DNA from: Leguminivora glycinivorella
Taxonomy: Eukaryota > Arthropoda > Insecta > Lepidoptera > Tortricidae
Direction: 5' to 3'
Length of the DNA stretch: 64,000 bases
Assembly (NCBI RefSeq): GCF_023078275.1
Contig: NC_062990.1
Location: forward strand, 9,749,549 to 9,813,548
Position 1 is the first letter of the stretch; the number at the start of each line of letters is the position of its first letter. The notes beneath the pieces were generated by a model, which searched no databases, was not told where the DNA came from, and worked only from the letters and a program-made list of their open reading frames with translations. Positions 9,632-20,337 of the stretch are shown piece by piece. A program made the translations under genes and the position numbers.

Positions 9632-11274
9632 ACGCACACTGATGGCGACTGTTACTAGGGGGTTAACCAAACTTGAACTATTTCATCCCCGGTGTCCCCT
9701 TAGCGTTGTGATCAAACATATTCGGCCTAGTTTCAGCGTCCCCTCCCTTTGGTGTAGGGTGACAATATTGAATGCAGTTTACGCGCAGTGGGATAACTCC
9801 TGGACAAAGTTTAGGAAATTAACTTTTTACAGATTTGTTTTTAACTTCTCGTGTCTATGTGAACGTAAAATAAAAATACTTATCTTGGGTTCATACCTCG
9901 GTAGTGATGGAAAATACAGAAAATTCAGGAAAGTCACCTGTGTATTCATGACAATAAATCTTGGGGGTGAAAACGAATAGCTACTATATTTAAAATAATT
10001 AACAAAATCGTTCCACTGGGGCCCTTGGTTGACTGATTAATACCTAAAACATGTTAAAAAAAAATAGTTAATTAGTATGTACCTATACCTATTGAAATAC
10101 ATATTAAAGTTGAATTATCTGAAAGATAGAGAGTTAAAAATTTAAATAATATGTAAAGCAGTCGTCAAAGCATCGTATAACACGACCATGTTAATGATAG
10201 GTCAAGAAGAAGTCAATCTTTTTCCCATAAACAAAAAAAGGTATAGCTAAGAATGACTCATACACAAAATAAACACTCTCAACATACTCAACATTAATAA
10301 CAATATCGAAAAACAATTAATTACCACACAATCTCACGCCATGCTTAACGACAAACGTTCAACTCAATTAATCATGACTCATACAATTCCCATAAAAGCC
10401 ATACAAGTCCCAAACGTCATAAGTTTCATACATAAAAACGGTTATACGCTTTTGTTGACAGTTAAGGATTGAGTCCGATCATAAAATAAAAAAAGTATAG
10501 TATTACAGAAAGGACATTTCATACAAAACTGAAGTTTAACAGTGGTTCAGGATATCGTGTTGTCCTTTTCGAATGTTTGTCTCTATCCCTTTCGATAATT
10601 TAGGGCTACAAAATGCTAGCCGAATGGAGCCGGAATCGCCCGATCACGACCGTGTCCCACCCACCATTAGTTCCACGCTTCCACGTTATAGACAGAAAAA
10701 AAAAATAAACAGAAGGTTTTAAGCAAGATCTGAGTAACTTTTTGTCATCCTGTACACTCTGATGAAGCATACCATATACTGGAAGAGACATATATAGCTA
10801 CTATCTCTCCAAAACATTAATATTTTTATGAAAATTATACGAATAATATTCATCATATATCATGACAGAATAGTGGTGCCATGATGACGTCACATACCTA
10901 TTATCTTAGAGGTTCGTATAATCTATGTACCGCGTAGCTAAACATACGTGGTTACATTAGCTGAAGGTTGCCATGGCAACATGACGCGGCGGTGTGGCGC
11001 CTATTTGACAGTTAATATGCCGGCTTTTTCGGTTGCAAATCGCGTGTTAAGTTTTTAAGCGGATTAAAATAATGGACAGGGTTTTTTATGCTTTTTGGGT
11101 ACGTAATGGTGCTTTATATTATAAGATTTATAAGACAGATATTATAGCTCAGAAAACTTTCGGATTTTGTGTCAGCTTTAGCGAGACTTCTTCTAGAAGC
11201 ATGTATACGTATTTTCTTAGTCTTATATTCAGTCGAATTTTCATTATTTCGCGTAGTATTCAATATAATATCTA
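9632..11274. other. Low-repeat stretch; contains the RFX-like palindrome at 10967
   Basis: No convincing gene was found. Frames of 124 codons (9606-9980) and 61 codons (10606-10791, minus) have no recognisable motifs. The 10900-11100 part is GC-richer and holds the palindrome described in the next entry, upstream of a short ATG frame. Confidence 0.4.
10967..10980. promoter_or_regulatory. Perfect RFX X-box-type palindrome
   Basis: GTTGCCATGGCAAC fits the X-box consensus (GTNRCC, spacer, RGYAAC) bound by RFX transcription factors, which in animals mark ciliary gene promoters. It is followed by a CG-rich segment and, 92 bp downstream, by ATG at 11072, where the first codons run into GG|GTACGT, a plausible splice donor at about 11096. 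The motif is seen directly. A promoter and first exon are inference, and no second exon was found. Confidence 0.3.
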
Positions 11275-11621
11275 CAGAGTGGGGCCTGAAACAAAGGCGA
11301 AGAATTAAACTCTAGGCTATTCTCCTTATACTGATCAACATTTGTTCGGCGACTTTTAAAAATAACTTGTATTTTGATTTTTATCACCCTTGAAAGTTTT
11401 TTCTAAGAGGTAATGTATTGCGAATTCTGTTAAGTCTAAAGTGTGACAGACAACGTCAATGACAACAATAATGGCGTACATTGAAGCTAATATTTATTTT
11501 GTATGAAAAATTAAAAATTTAAAGACTTCATAATTTTTAAAAGTCACTGAACAAATGTTGATCAGTATAAGGAGAATAGCCTACAGTTCAATTCTTCGCC
11601 TTTGTTACAGGCCCCACTCTG
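11275..11621. mobile_element. 347-bp MITE with about 90-bp inverted ends and TA duplication
   Basis: CAGAGTGGGGCCTGAAACAA at the left is mirrored by TTGTTACAGGCCCCACTCTG at the right. The arms continue through GGCGAAGAATT, TAGGCTATTCTCC and ATACTGATCAACATTTGTTC with few differences. TA flanks both ends (11273-11274 and 11622-11623), as expected for Tc1/mariner-type transposition. The centre is AT-rich and non-coding. A transposase would have to act in trans. The 78-codon frame at 11072-11308 runs into it. Confidence 0.85.
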
Positions 11622-12055
11622 TATATTGAATAAGTATATATGCATATTTGTAGTGTACCAAAGTATAAGTAGTGTCTTAAATATCAATATGGTCCTTATT
11701 ATGTATACTTATTACCTACCTGAAATGTATTACGTTTTTGGGTTTAACTAAAACATTAAAAACATAAATGACAATATATAAATTTACCCACCTAATAATT
11801 CTCACCCTAAAAAACTCAAAATGTCAAAATTAACATGAAAATTATAAGCACTACGTCAAACCAGACACGGGGTTGATACAAAAACATTACAACACCGGCG
11901 GAAACAATAGAATACCGATATTTGATATGGAAAACGTAATTTTACGGTCCACACGTAAAGGCTGATTCTGTTTTTAAAATTAGATATACTTAGCGATATC
12001 TGTTATGCCGACAATGTTTCAAACAAATCCTGATTAAATTTACTCGCACATTTAA
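11622..12055. other. AT-rich stretch, nothing recognised
   Basis: No gene or repeat shared with other parts of the window was seen. Confidence 0.45.
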
Positions 12056-12231
12056 CCAAACTAATATTATAAATGGGAAAGTGTGTGTCTGTTTGTTTGT
12101 TCATCTTTCACGGCAAAACGGAGCAACGAAATGATGCGATTTTTTAAGTGGAGATATTTGAAGGGATGGAGAGTGACATGGGCTACTTTTTGTCTCTTTC
12201 TAACGCGAGCAAAGCCGCGGGAAAAAGCTAG
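12056..12231 (+). mobile_element. Miniature Helitron (LEP1-like)
   Basis: The ACTAATATTATAAATGGGAAAG start and the GCGGGAAAAAGCTAG end are followed by T. The very first bases are altered (CCAAAC in place of TCCATAC). The body matches the other copies, with GAAATGATGCGATTTT replacing the usual GAATTGACGTGATTTT. Confidence 0.85.
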
Positions 12232-12288
12232 TATATGATATAGATATTACAAGACATACAACAGAATCATGTTTTCGTTGGTAGTGTA

Positions 12289-12437
12289 AGTAGCCGAATA
12301 CTCAAACGGTCACGAAACGCTCACGATAATATCTCTTTCTATCTCTATCGCTCTTGCGTATTGGCGCGACAGAGCCAGGCTACATTTCTGCGGCGTTTTG
12401 GTGGCGTTTCACGTCGAAGAAATGCCATTCAGCTACA
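12289..12437. repeat. Foldback repeat with TAGCCGAAT / ATTCAGCTA ends
   Basis: The left AAGTAGCCGAATACTC and right GCCATTCAGCTACATGG termini are inverted. The interior carries CACGAAACGCTCACGATAAT, CTATCTCTATCGC and GCGGCGTTTTGG as in the copy at 2457-2606. Confidence 0.7.
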
Positions 12438-12504
12438 TGGCCCGATAGCAAATAGAAAGACCAACTGACTACAAGATGAAACTAAAAAAGTTGTTCAACC
12501 TTTA

Positions 12505-13070
12505 AAATAAAACTATGGAAACGGATTAAATCGCGTATAATGAATTTAAAATACATCCCGACGTTTCGAACTCTTTACAGCGTTCGTGGTCAACGGGTGA
12601 CTGAGGAAAAATTAAAAGTGCAAAAGCTGTACATACAAGAAATATTAACGAACCATGACCACAAATAATATAGATTCCTAAGGCAGGTTCACAGTGTTCA
12701 CACACTATTAATAAAGCTAGTTATACAATATTAAAAAAAAAATTGTTATCATTACTATGTTAAAAAATAAATAATAATTAACCAATTAATCTACACAAAA
12801 TTGACAAAGAACAAACTGCAAAACACCATACAACACAAATGCCTCACAGCCTTCGTCGTGCTTGTTCCATTATCAGATGTACTACTGGATCCCAAGCCGG
12901 TGGTAAAGTAAAGCCATCTTCTCTATTAAAGTTTGGATATTTCTTGATCTCAATGGCCTCTCGCAACATCCTGGGTATATATCGCTTCTCCTTAGCAAGA
13001 ACCAGAGGCTTGGCTTGGTTTCCATAGTTTTATTTCATGAGTAACTATCGCGGTAACCGAAGACAATATT
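12505..13070 (-). mobile_element. Penelope-like element, 5'-truncated, with 14-bp target duplication
   Basis: The minus strand at about 12839-13015 encodes the C-terminal tail of a Penelope-like (GIY-YIG/reverse transcriptase) protein, including LAKEKRYIPRMLREAIEIKK, NFNREDGF and WDPVVHLI-type sequence, ending at a stop near 12839. These residues match what I know of the end of PLE endonuclease domains. TTGTTCAACCTTTA flanks the unit exactly at 12491-12504 and 13071-13084. Both ends carry AAAATAAAACTATGGAAAC in inverted orientation, consistent with the inverted pseudo-LTR fragments PLEs leave. Non-functional. Confidence 0.75.
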
Positions 13071-13139
13071 TTGTTCAACCTTTATTAAATCATATTTGCA
13101 CCATGTAGCCGTGAACCAACCAAAGGTGTAGCGCCATCT

Positions 13140-13480
13140 TAGACAAAAAACAAAAACTTAATTTCTGGCCGGGATTCGAGACCCTGACACCTACGATCTA
13201 TCTGCGTACATTAGACCGACCTCGTACGACTGAGCTAAGCGGAATCGATGCGCGCGCGGCGAAATTAACGACCATATTTTACTAACGCGAAAGAAAAACT
13301 CATGAAAACTCGAAAATTCGCGTTTTCCGGGATCTAAGGCTACGCTGGATCGATTTTTCACCCCCGAAAACCCCCACATAACAAATTTCAGCGAAATCGT
13401 TAGAGCGGTTTCCGAGATCGTCGGTATAAATAAATAAATAAATATACAAGAATTGCTCGTTTAAAAGTATAAGATAAGGA
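13140..13480. repeat. tRNA-headed SINE (minus) joined to an AAAT-tailed repeat (plus)
   Basis: On the minus strand, 13250-13155 contains TTAGCTCAGTCGTACGAGG (box A-like) and GGTCTCGAATCCCGGCC (box B-like), which is a tRNA-derived head. On the plus strand, 13330-13475 contains GATCTAAGGCTACGCTGGAT, GCGGTTTCCGAGATCG and a TATAAATAAATAAATAAATA tail followed by CAAGAATTGCTCGTTTAAA. These are widespread lepidopteran repeat pieces; whether they form one element is uncertain. Confidence 0.55.
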
Positions 13481-14117
13481 TATGTCTTTGGTACTAAATT
13501 CGATTAACTGAAATTGTAATCTTATCTCAATTCTACTGTCAATTTCTTTACCAATCAAAAACGTTATCAAAACAAGGTATAATCCCAATAAAAATGTTAG
13601 AATCGGCCGCACTCAGCGGGTGGCATCAAAACCATCGATTGTAAAACAATGATTGTATAATATTATACCCCTAAAGTTGCATCATATACTTTACGTTCCA
13701 TAATATTCTTTATTCCGTGATGTATAAAGGTTGTTGTCATTATCATGTTTTGAGGAACAAATTATGTTTTTATTGGAAACAAATTGGTGGCATGTCGTCT
13801 GTTTTTATCTTTATATTGCTTAGTTTATAGATGGTTAAGGTCTGAATGGATTTATGATGTTTTAACTTTGGTAGATCTTCTTGAAAAAACAAAAAGTAAT
13901 ACGCAAATATTTGTATATGTTATGTGTTGTATTTATTACTTATTTAATTGTAACGGCATACAGTTATTTCAAAAGATCTAAAGTTTTACGCGATAATTTC
14001 GTTTTTCTGCAGTTTCTACTCCTCTGCATGATTCTGCAATTTCTTTTTTTTTGTGAATCAGCCGAAGACATTAAATAATTCAATCAATCGATTAAGCTCT
14101 TGAAAAACAGTAATTAT
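13481..14117. other. AT-rich stretch, nothing recognised
   Basis: Two overlapping 65-codon frames (13784-13981 and 13881-14078) are hydrophobic, AT-driven and without motifs. No repeat was recognised. Confidence 0.4.
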
Positions 14118-14340
14118 AACCTAACCACAAAATTTAAATTTTGAAAAAACGGGACCTAGTGGACCGAATTCCATTAAGCATTGCTAAGAGCACTCCCAAG
14201 TCTTGACTAATTCAACTTTCAAACAAGGAAAAACTAAATTTAAATGGGATCTTTTGTTTGTCAGCTACGATGCCATAGACAGACACAGACAGACAGATAC
14301 GTCAAACTTATAACACCCCGTCGTTTTTGTGTCGGGGGTC
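14118..14340 (-). repeat. CTGT-type repeat with GACGGGGTGTTATAAGTTTGAC end
   Basis: Reading on the minus strand, GACCCCCGACACAAAAACGACG leads to GGGGTGTTATAAGTTTGACG, a short CTGTCTGT run, the CATCGTAGCT block, and finally AAATTTTGTGGTTAGGTT. This order is shared with 52174-52416, 58251-58601, 58838-59066 and (minus) 60894-61128. It is one of the most abundant lepidopteran repeats. It is non-coding and of uncertain class. Confidence 0.7.
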
Positions 14341-14345
14341 AAATA

Positions 14346-15433
14346 ATAATACAAACTGATGTAATTGAGAGCTTTTTTGTGTATTTATCGAGTGCAAGCA
14401 ATTTTGTGACTAGCATGAATTATAGCTACTGAACTTCGCATGTAGGTTTACATAATACATACCCATTAGGAGCTTTATTTTGACCTGTGTTGACATAATT
14501 CATATTTTTTGTTGAATATTGTACTACAAAGCTCTCACTGAGTACGAGTATAGTACTGAATGTAGCATTGTATCGGAATCCGGGTTCAATCACGAACAAT
14601 GAAACTATAAATCGTGTAAATAACGCAGACGCCATTGTGGATTCTGATTTGATTACAATCTTTAAGTTTGCTTACACAATTTCGTAACTGACCACGAATT
14701 TACAAGGTTTGATACTTAGTAACCACAAAGAATATTAGATGTATTACGTGACGTATCATAAGACTTATAAGTAGACAAACAATCTCTTGTACGTAATTGT
14801 TGACAATTTGTTTGGTGGTTTAAATGGCAATTATACGGAATCTATCACCGATCACCTAATGTGGTCGCCGAAACGACCACAAAAAGCCAAAGCTTAAGCC
14901 CTTTCCATAAATTCTTCGAGATAGCCTTTAAAAAGTATATTATTTGAAATTATTTTTCTAAAAATAAAATTCGACGTTTTGATATTGGATTATTCAATGT
15001 AATAAACGTTTAAGCATAAGCCAAGGTTCTTGCTTCTGCCCTTTGTTCTTCGTTTCCTTTTCAATGCTCAAAAGTAATAAGCCCTAACCAAGAGCTTAGA
15101 AATGAAATGAATGATACTCCATATAATAAACCGACAGTTAGCTCAGCTTATTAAGTAGCTTACCTAGTCGGCTCATGCAACCTTATTGTTACTGTTACAA
15201 CATGTATCGTAATCCAACGTACAACGGGTAAACGTCCTAATCTTGACCACGTGCTGTCAACCTACAAAAAAACTCAATGACAAATCGTGACGTCACGATG
15301 CCAATATGGCGGACAGCTGCCGCCGGGAAAAAACAAATGAAAATCAACTTAAACGTCAACGCGTACAGTATTCACGAAGGTTTCAAGTTTTGTTTGAAAC
15401 TTTTTGCACCAGTAAGGCATAATTTCGTTTGGA
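14346..15433. other. Low-repeat stretch without recognisable gene
   Basis: Short frames at 14426-14635 (minus) and 15277-15510 (plus) show no domain. AAATCGTGACGTCACGATG at 15282-15301 is a short palindrome around a CRE-like TGACGTCA. No neighbouring gene supports a regulatory role. Confidence 0.4.
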
Positions 15434-15719
15434 TCACAGAACTTAATTTAGATAGAAGAAACAAATTCATATATTTGTATAGGGGCCGAGCGTGTCAAAT
15501 TTTGTACTGAAGTTGATTCTTGCCTGTAATTTTAAATATGTCTCAGGCTCTTGATTGTTCATAATTTTGGTGTTGTTGCAATTGAATATCACGTAACGAG
15601 GCATTTTTTATGTTTTGGTTGACTTCAACTTACAAAAATTGACGCCCGAAAGCTGCAAGCTGCGAGTAAAGACGGACAACTCAGTGGATTTCACTGAGTT
15701 CATTTGACACGCTAAGTAG
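15434..15719 (+). repeat. Left half of an older repeat split by the LTR element; ends in the GTAG duplication
   Basis: This half aligns with 62246-62500: CACAGAACT, TTTAGATAGAA, ATATGTCTCAGG, GAGGCATTTTTTATGTTTT and a long block from GACTTCAACTTACAAAAATT through CACGCTAA. It breaks off after GACACGCTAAGTAG at the edge of the 5' LTR. Its continuation reappears after the 3' LTR at 23225 as GTAGATACGTTTGCTTGATC, matching ATACTTTTGCTTGATC at 62509. The order and orientation of both halves are preserved. Confidence 0.8.
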
Positions 15720-16081
15720 TGTTAGCTTTCGACATTGAGTTCATAATTTTCATTGATTTTATATGTATACTGGCCTTTATCAAATTATCGGTAGATATAA
15801 ACGTGCCTGAATAAGATTGGCCCTTTTAAAAAAATAAAACATTAGGCGGGAACCGCATAAATCTTGACAGATGTCACCGTGAAAAAAATATATAATCGGC
15901 ATTATGGAAAAACTAGAAAAAGCAACCGTATAACCAAGCTGTGATAATTTTAGGAATTTGTGTATTGTATTGTTAATATCGACTGTGATTGTAACCCAAA
16001 CTGTTCAGTATGAGATTGGCATTGTAATAAAACAACGAGCAAGGAGAAGTTCTTTCATTTAAGACCAGAACATAGCCTTCA
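15720..16081 (+). repeat. 5' LTR of the 7.5-kb element
   Basis: It starts TG and ends CA. An ATATATAA box lies at 15888-15895 and AATAAA at 16026-16031, spaced as U3-R-U5 signals would be. The first base of the interior is 16082. It is identical, as read, to 22863-23224, implying either recent insertion or gene conversion between the two LTRs. Confidence 0.8.
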
Positions 16082-16491
16082 GTTCAGCAAGAGGGATCAA
16101 AGGCTTACTGTCGCCTAAACCACGTCCACAACTTTATGAACGGCAGGTAAACAAGTTAATCTGTATTTTTGAGTATTGGAGACCGAGTTATATGATAAAA
16201 TGATATTAGTGGTCATATAACTGGTAATATCAACAAGTATGGGAAGTGATCGGGTCATACCGATTGTTTGGAATGGACTTGCTAAGTTATGGATTGAGAT
16301 ACAGACACTTATGAGTGGAAAATGTTGTTTTCGTGTTTATGCAGAATACTTATTCTAATTACTTGTGATAGCAAAGGATTGCATCAAATAGTATTACTCT
16401 CTGAATGACCTGTTTTAATTCAGGAATGAATGAGCATCAGTAATCAGTATATTTTATTGCTTTCATAGACTTCAGGTCAAAGAAACAAACA

Positions 16492-16672
16492 TCCATACTT
16501 AATATTATAAATGGGAAAGTGTGTGTGTCTGTTTGTTTGTCTGTCTTTCATGGCAAAACGGAGCGACAAATTGACATGTGTTTTTTAAGTGAAGATGGTT
16601 GGAGGGATGGAGGGTGACATAGGCTACTTTTTGTCTCTTTCTAACGCGAGCGAAGCCACAGGAAATAGCTAG
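16492..16672 (+). mobile_element. Miniature Helitron (LEP1-like) inside the LTR element
   Basis: TCCATACTTAATATTATAAATG at the start and GGAAATAGCTAG before a T at the end give TC/CTAG termini and an A^T target. The terminal hairpin is degraded (GAAGCCACAGG in place of GAAGCCGCGGG). It sits 410 bp inside the 5' LTR. Confidence 0.85.
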
Positions 16673-17542
16673 TGAAATATAAACTGAACAATGTTTTATA
16701 AACACATGGGATAATTTCTTTTTGGAATAAATACTAATGATGTCTAACTTATTCAGTAATGATAATTATTTCAGAACTAGTTTCACTGTCATATTTCAGT
16801 TTAGTGTAAATATTTCATTTTGTGCTTTGAAGTCAAGTGACATCATAATCATTTTATTGGCTTTCAATTCTTTTACCATTTACTTTTGTCTAGTGTGCTC
16901 AAATGCCAGTTGCTTGAAAGTCACATGCCTTTTTGGAGCTCATCTATTCAGGATGAAGTTGATGGGGATGAACTTTAATTAACATTAAGTTCAACATTGT
17001 TGTTTTTGTGTATCAGACTAGGAATGTATTAATCTTTTGACATTGATAGTTTATTTAGTCATTGGTGTTGGATTTCTGTCTAAGCTACTACATTTAAAGT
17101 ATGACTACAAGGTATAGCAAGAAATCAATGATGATAAATTATGAGGATGTTAAGCTAAGGATCAGGGTGTTGTATATAAGAAAAACAAACCATAATAAAG
17201 AAAAACAAACCATAATAGTGACAGCTCTGGACTAAGGAGGTGGCCGGTGACATGTGTTGTTTGTCTCAACACTAGTGATCCATTTTTTTTGTTACATGTA
17301 CAAAAACATATTGAAAAAGTTTTCCTGTATATTACACATCTAATATACTTGTAATTCTACATAAAATTGTTTTACATAGGTAATGTGGTTAAAGGAGGAA
17401 GTGAATATTTAGGTACTATAAATAAGAAGGAGGAAGAGGTAATAAAAGGGGAATTTAAAACAAAGCTTATCTAACATATAATTATAATTTGCAGATTGGA
17501 TGGTGGTACTGATTGAGGAGGAGGATCAGTACAGCTAGCAAT
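16673..17542. other. Interior of the LTR element, non-coding
   Basis: No retroviral-type domain was seen. A short direct duplication AGAAAAACAAACCATAATA lies at 17178-17217. The 81-codon frame at 16737-16982 is hydrophobic but motif-free. Confidence 0.45.
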
Positions 17543-17974
17543 TAATGCTGATGAACTTAGCTGCTGCACTAGGATAAAACAGCAGAGAGGTCCAGGATAT
17601 GGCCATGAATCAAGGATGAAGAACCCGGCACAAATTAATGCTGATGATGGTCTTAGCTGAGGCTTTAGGCTAAGACATCAGGGAGGTCAAGGATACGGTC
17701 ATGATTTAAGGAGTGCATTGGGTTCAAGGATGGAGAACCCGGCACAAATTAATGCTGATTGTCTTAGCTGTGGTGTTAGGCTATGGCATCAGGGAGGTCA
17801 AGGATACAGTCATGATTTAAGGAGTATGTTGGGTTCAGGGATGGAGAACCCGGCACAGATTAATGCTGTAGGTCTTAGCTGTGGTGTTAGGCTGAGACAT
17901 CAGGCAGGTTGAGGACACGGCCATGATTTAAGGACTGCTTTGGGTTCAAGGACGGAGAACACAAATGGTTTCAA
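17543..17974 (+). repeat. Four-unit tandem repeat inside the LTR element
   Basis: Units start with AATGCTG at about 17543, 17636, 17750 and 17861 and are 92-114 bp long. Shared blocks are GGTCTTAGCTG, GACATCAGG(G/C)AGGT, ATGATTTAAGGA and GGATGGAGAACCCGGCACA. The first unit is shorter (about 93 bp) and the last breaks down after GGAGAACAC. A 64-codon frame spans two units, but units of 111 and 114 bp with point differences do not suggest a selected protein. Confidence 0.8.
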
Positions 17975-19249
17975 GATTTTAGGACGAGTTAGGTTAGGTT
18001 TCTTGGTTTTGTTTGGAGCAACTCTTATAAGGAAGGTTGGAGAAGTGAGCACTGGAGGTTGAGGGACTATTTTTCAACATCATCTGGGTCTGGTGGCAGT
18101 TCATCACCTCAACTTAGGAAATGATGTCGCGGATCAAGTATAGTGTTATATTAAATCAATTCCTTAGTATTCTTGATAAGGTCAAGAGTTCAGACAAACA
18201 TAAGTTATCCTATAGGGTAGCTAAGACTTGTTATCAAGGATTATCCACCTTTTTATTTACATGGGATGGAGAGAGAAATTTATAGAATCCTTTCCTTGTC
18301 GAGAAGACTATGATAAACTTCTTTCATATATGTAATTTTAGTAAGGAAAGTAAAACATCATGTGAAAAGATAGGATATCTTGAAATTTATTGCCATAGAA
18401 ATAAAAACACTGATTAAAGGAATGAAACTCAAACAACTACTAGTGATAGGACGTATTTGTGAAATTTGTAAGGTGTCAGAATCGGTGCTCGCGGTGATTT
18501 CAGTTAAAGGAAATAGTAAGTCCAATGTACTTAGGATATGTTTAGGAAAGTGAACGATAGAGGGCGTGAAGGGCAATTGAACGCAAAACTGACGCGTACA
18601 AATATATACCGTGGTGCAAGTTGTTACTAGACGTCACTATTACCATTTACCACTGCAAACTGGTTGGCTGGGTGTAAGTATTTCGCTAGATGTCGCTGTA
18701 CCATCTGCAAACTAGCGAAAGGCGTTCTACGTATGGTTAGTTGTATTTAATTGGCTGTGATTTCTTGGAGAGATGGATGTTGATAAATAATAATAAATAA
18801 ATAAATAAATATTATAGGACATTCTTACACAGATCACACAGTGGTTGAAAAATTGCATTTGATCTTTTAATGTGCTAATGTTCTGGATAGTGTTCGCGCC
18901 TGGAGGCTTTTACACATGATGATTGTAATTTGGTTGTATTAGGCTCGGATTCTGTGTGAAAAATAAACCTAATTAAAAGTCCCGTCATAAATATGTGACA
19001 TTCCATGTCAAAAGGGTGCACATGCTTTGTGTGTTATAAGGAACCTTAATAATAGATGGCGATGCATTCGAATATCTTGATAAGTTGATAACTCTATCAT
19101 ACTATTCAATTTTCATATTTAGATTGTCGCGCTGACAATGTTGTGTTACATTTCAAACAATTCATTAATATCATGGCATGATCAATTAGTCATTTGTAGG
19201 GTTCCGTATTTCAATTTATTGTGTGATGCATTTTCATTGGATAAAGCAG
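17975..19249. other. Interior of the LTR element, non-coding, with a SINE tail fragment
   Basis: No gene was recognised. At 18792-18835 AATAAATAAATAAATATTAT followed by AGGACATTCTTACACAGATC is the 3' tail of the tRNA-SINE family (minus strand) found at 47449 and 63526. GGGTTCCGTATTT at 19199 recalls the terminus of the repeat at 44635. Confidence 0.45.
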
Positions 19250-19597
19250 TTATTTGTTCGGGGATCCAATTCTAAATTTTTGGGCCAACGGTATAATATG
19301 TCCTTTTGGTAGATTTGGTCAGTCTGAAGTTGGATGTTTTTGCCACGCCCCTATTCCTGTTCCTTAAGCGTCTCAAGTTGACGACTCTGTGTGGAAATAT
19401 GTCAATGTGGGTTCTTACGAGCTTTAAAATGTTAAAATATATTGCGATGGTAATGTCATGGTTCATAATGATATATAAATAGTTGTCGAGCTGGCAAACC
19501 GGAGGGCGAGTTGGCTATTATTCTTATAGCTCGCTTCTGCAACACGAGGACACCATGCCGGTCAGCGACGACGCTTCTGAAATTCTAGACTAGTTTG
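19250..19597 (-). pseudogene. C-terminal fragment of a CR1/jockey-group LINE ORF2
   Basis: On the minus strand, LVLQKRAIRIIANSPSG at about 19565-19510 resembles the post-RT segment (LQKRAIRII...) of CR1-group LINEs. A 64-codon frame at 19466-19272 then contains VRTHIDIFPHRVVNLRRLRN and TKSTKRTYYTVG, resembling the H-TRN and final segments of such proteins. Frames are broken between the pieces. It is read as the continuation of the RT fragment at 20338-21185, the two being separated by the RTE insertion at 19598-20330. Confidence 0.6.
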
Positions 19598-20330
19598 GCA
19601 CAGAATGGAAAAGGACAAAATAACTACTTCGTACTGCTGCTGCAGAATTATGCTGGACTCCTAGACACCCCTAGAGTATGTAGAGGACCATAGAGGACTA
19701 CATCTACCTGAGGACACTTTAATTTCATTTAAACAAGACTTGGAAAAAGAAATTGAAAGAAGAGTAAATCGAACATGGAACAAGTATTGGTCATTAAAGG
19801 AAATTTCAAAGGTAAAAATGTCTACAAAACAAAAATGAAGACTAAAGCAATGGAAATTTGCCTATTTATTACCCTGCCTTATATATGCATGCCAAACCTG
19901 GCCCACTAGGAGAGAAACATTTAGGAGAATAAAAGCATGTCAGGGAGGAGTTCAAGGAGGCTACCTAGGACTGAGACTGGAAGATGGAGTAAAAAAATAA
20001 ACGTTCGAAAGAGGACCGGGGCAAATGAGCAGTTAAGCAGGTATTACGCTTTAAATGGAGATAGGCCGGACACGCAAGGAACCGAGGACGGACACTGGCC
20101 AAATGTGGTAAGCGAGTGGCTAACCCAGGGAAAGAGAAGAAGTGGAAAACCACTCATAAGATGGAGCGACGGCATAAAAAAAAAATAGTAGGCTACAGCT
20201 GACCAGAAGTAGCAAAAGGAAGAGAATGCTGGAAAGCATTGGAGGAGGCTTTACCGTTCAGGGTGGTCCTTATGAAGATGATGAAGAAGATAAAAAAAAA
20301 ACATAACTGTAAATATTTATCAAGAAAATA
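19598..20330 (+). pseudogene. Decayed 3' part of an RTE-type LINE, inserted into an older LINE
   Basis: The plus-strand frames show IERRVNRTWNKYWSLKEI-type sequence near 19755, then PYICMPNLAH near 19890, ARM/EDGHWPNVVSEWLTQGKR near 20090-20140 and LIRWSDGIKK at 20155-20185. The last blocks match the DGRW...RWSDDI ending of lepidopteran RTE proteins. Several stops and frame changes show it is dead. It ends with GATGATGAAGAAGAT and an A-rich run, an RTE-like tail. Confidence 0.65.
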
Positions 20331-20337
20331 AAAGCTT

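Noticed and set aside
16082..16110. Primer-binding site after the 5' LTR
   Set aside because: GTTCAGCAAGAGGGATC does not match the 3' end of a tRNA that I can recognise; left unassigned.
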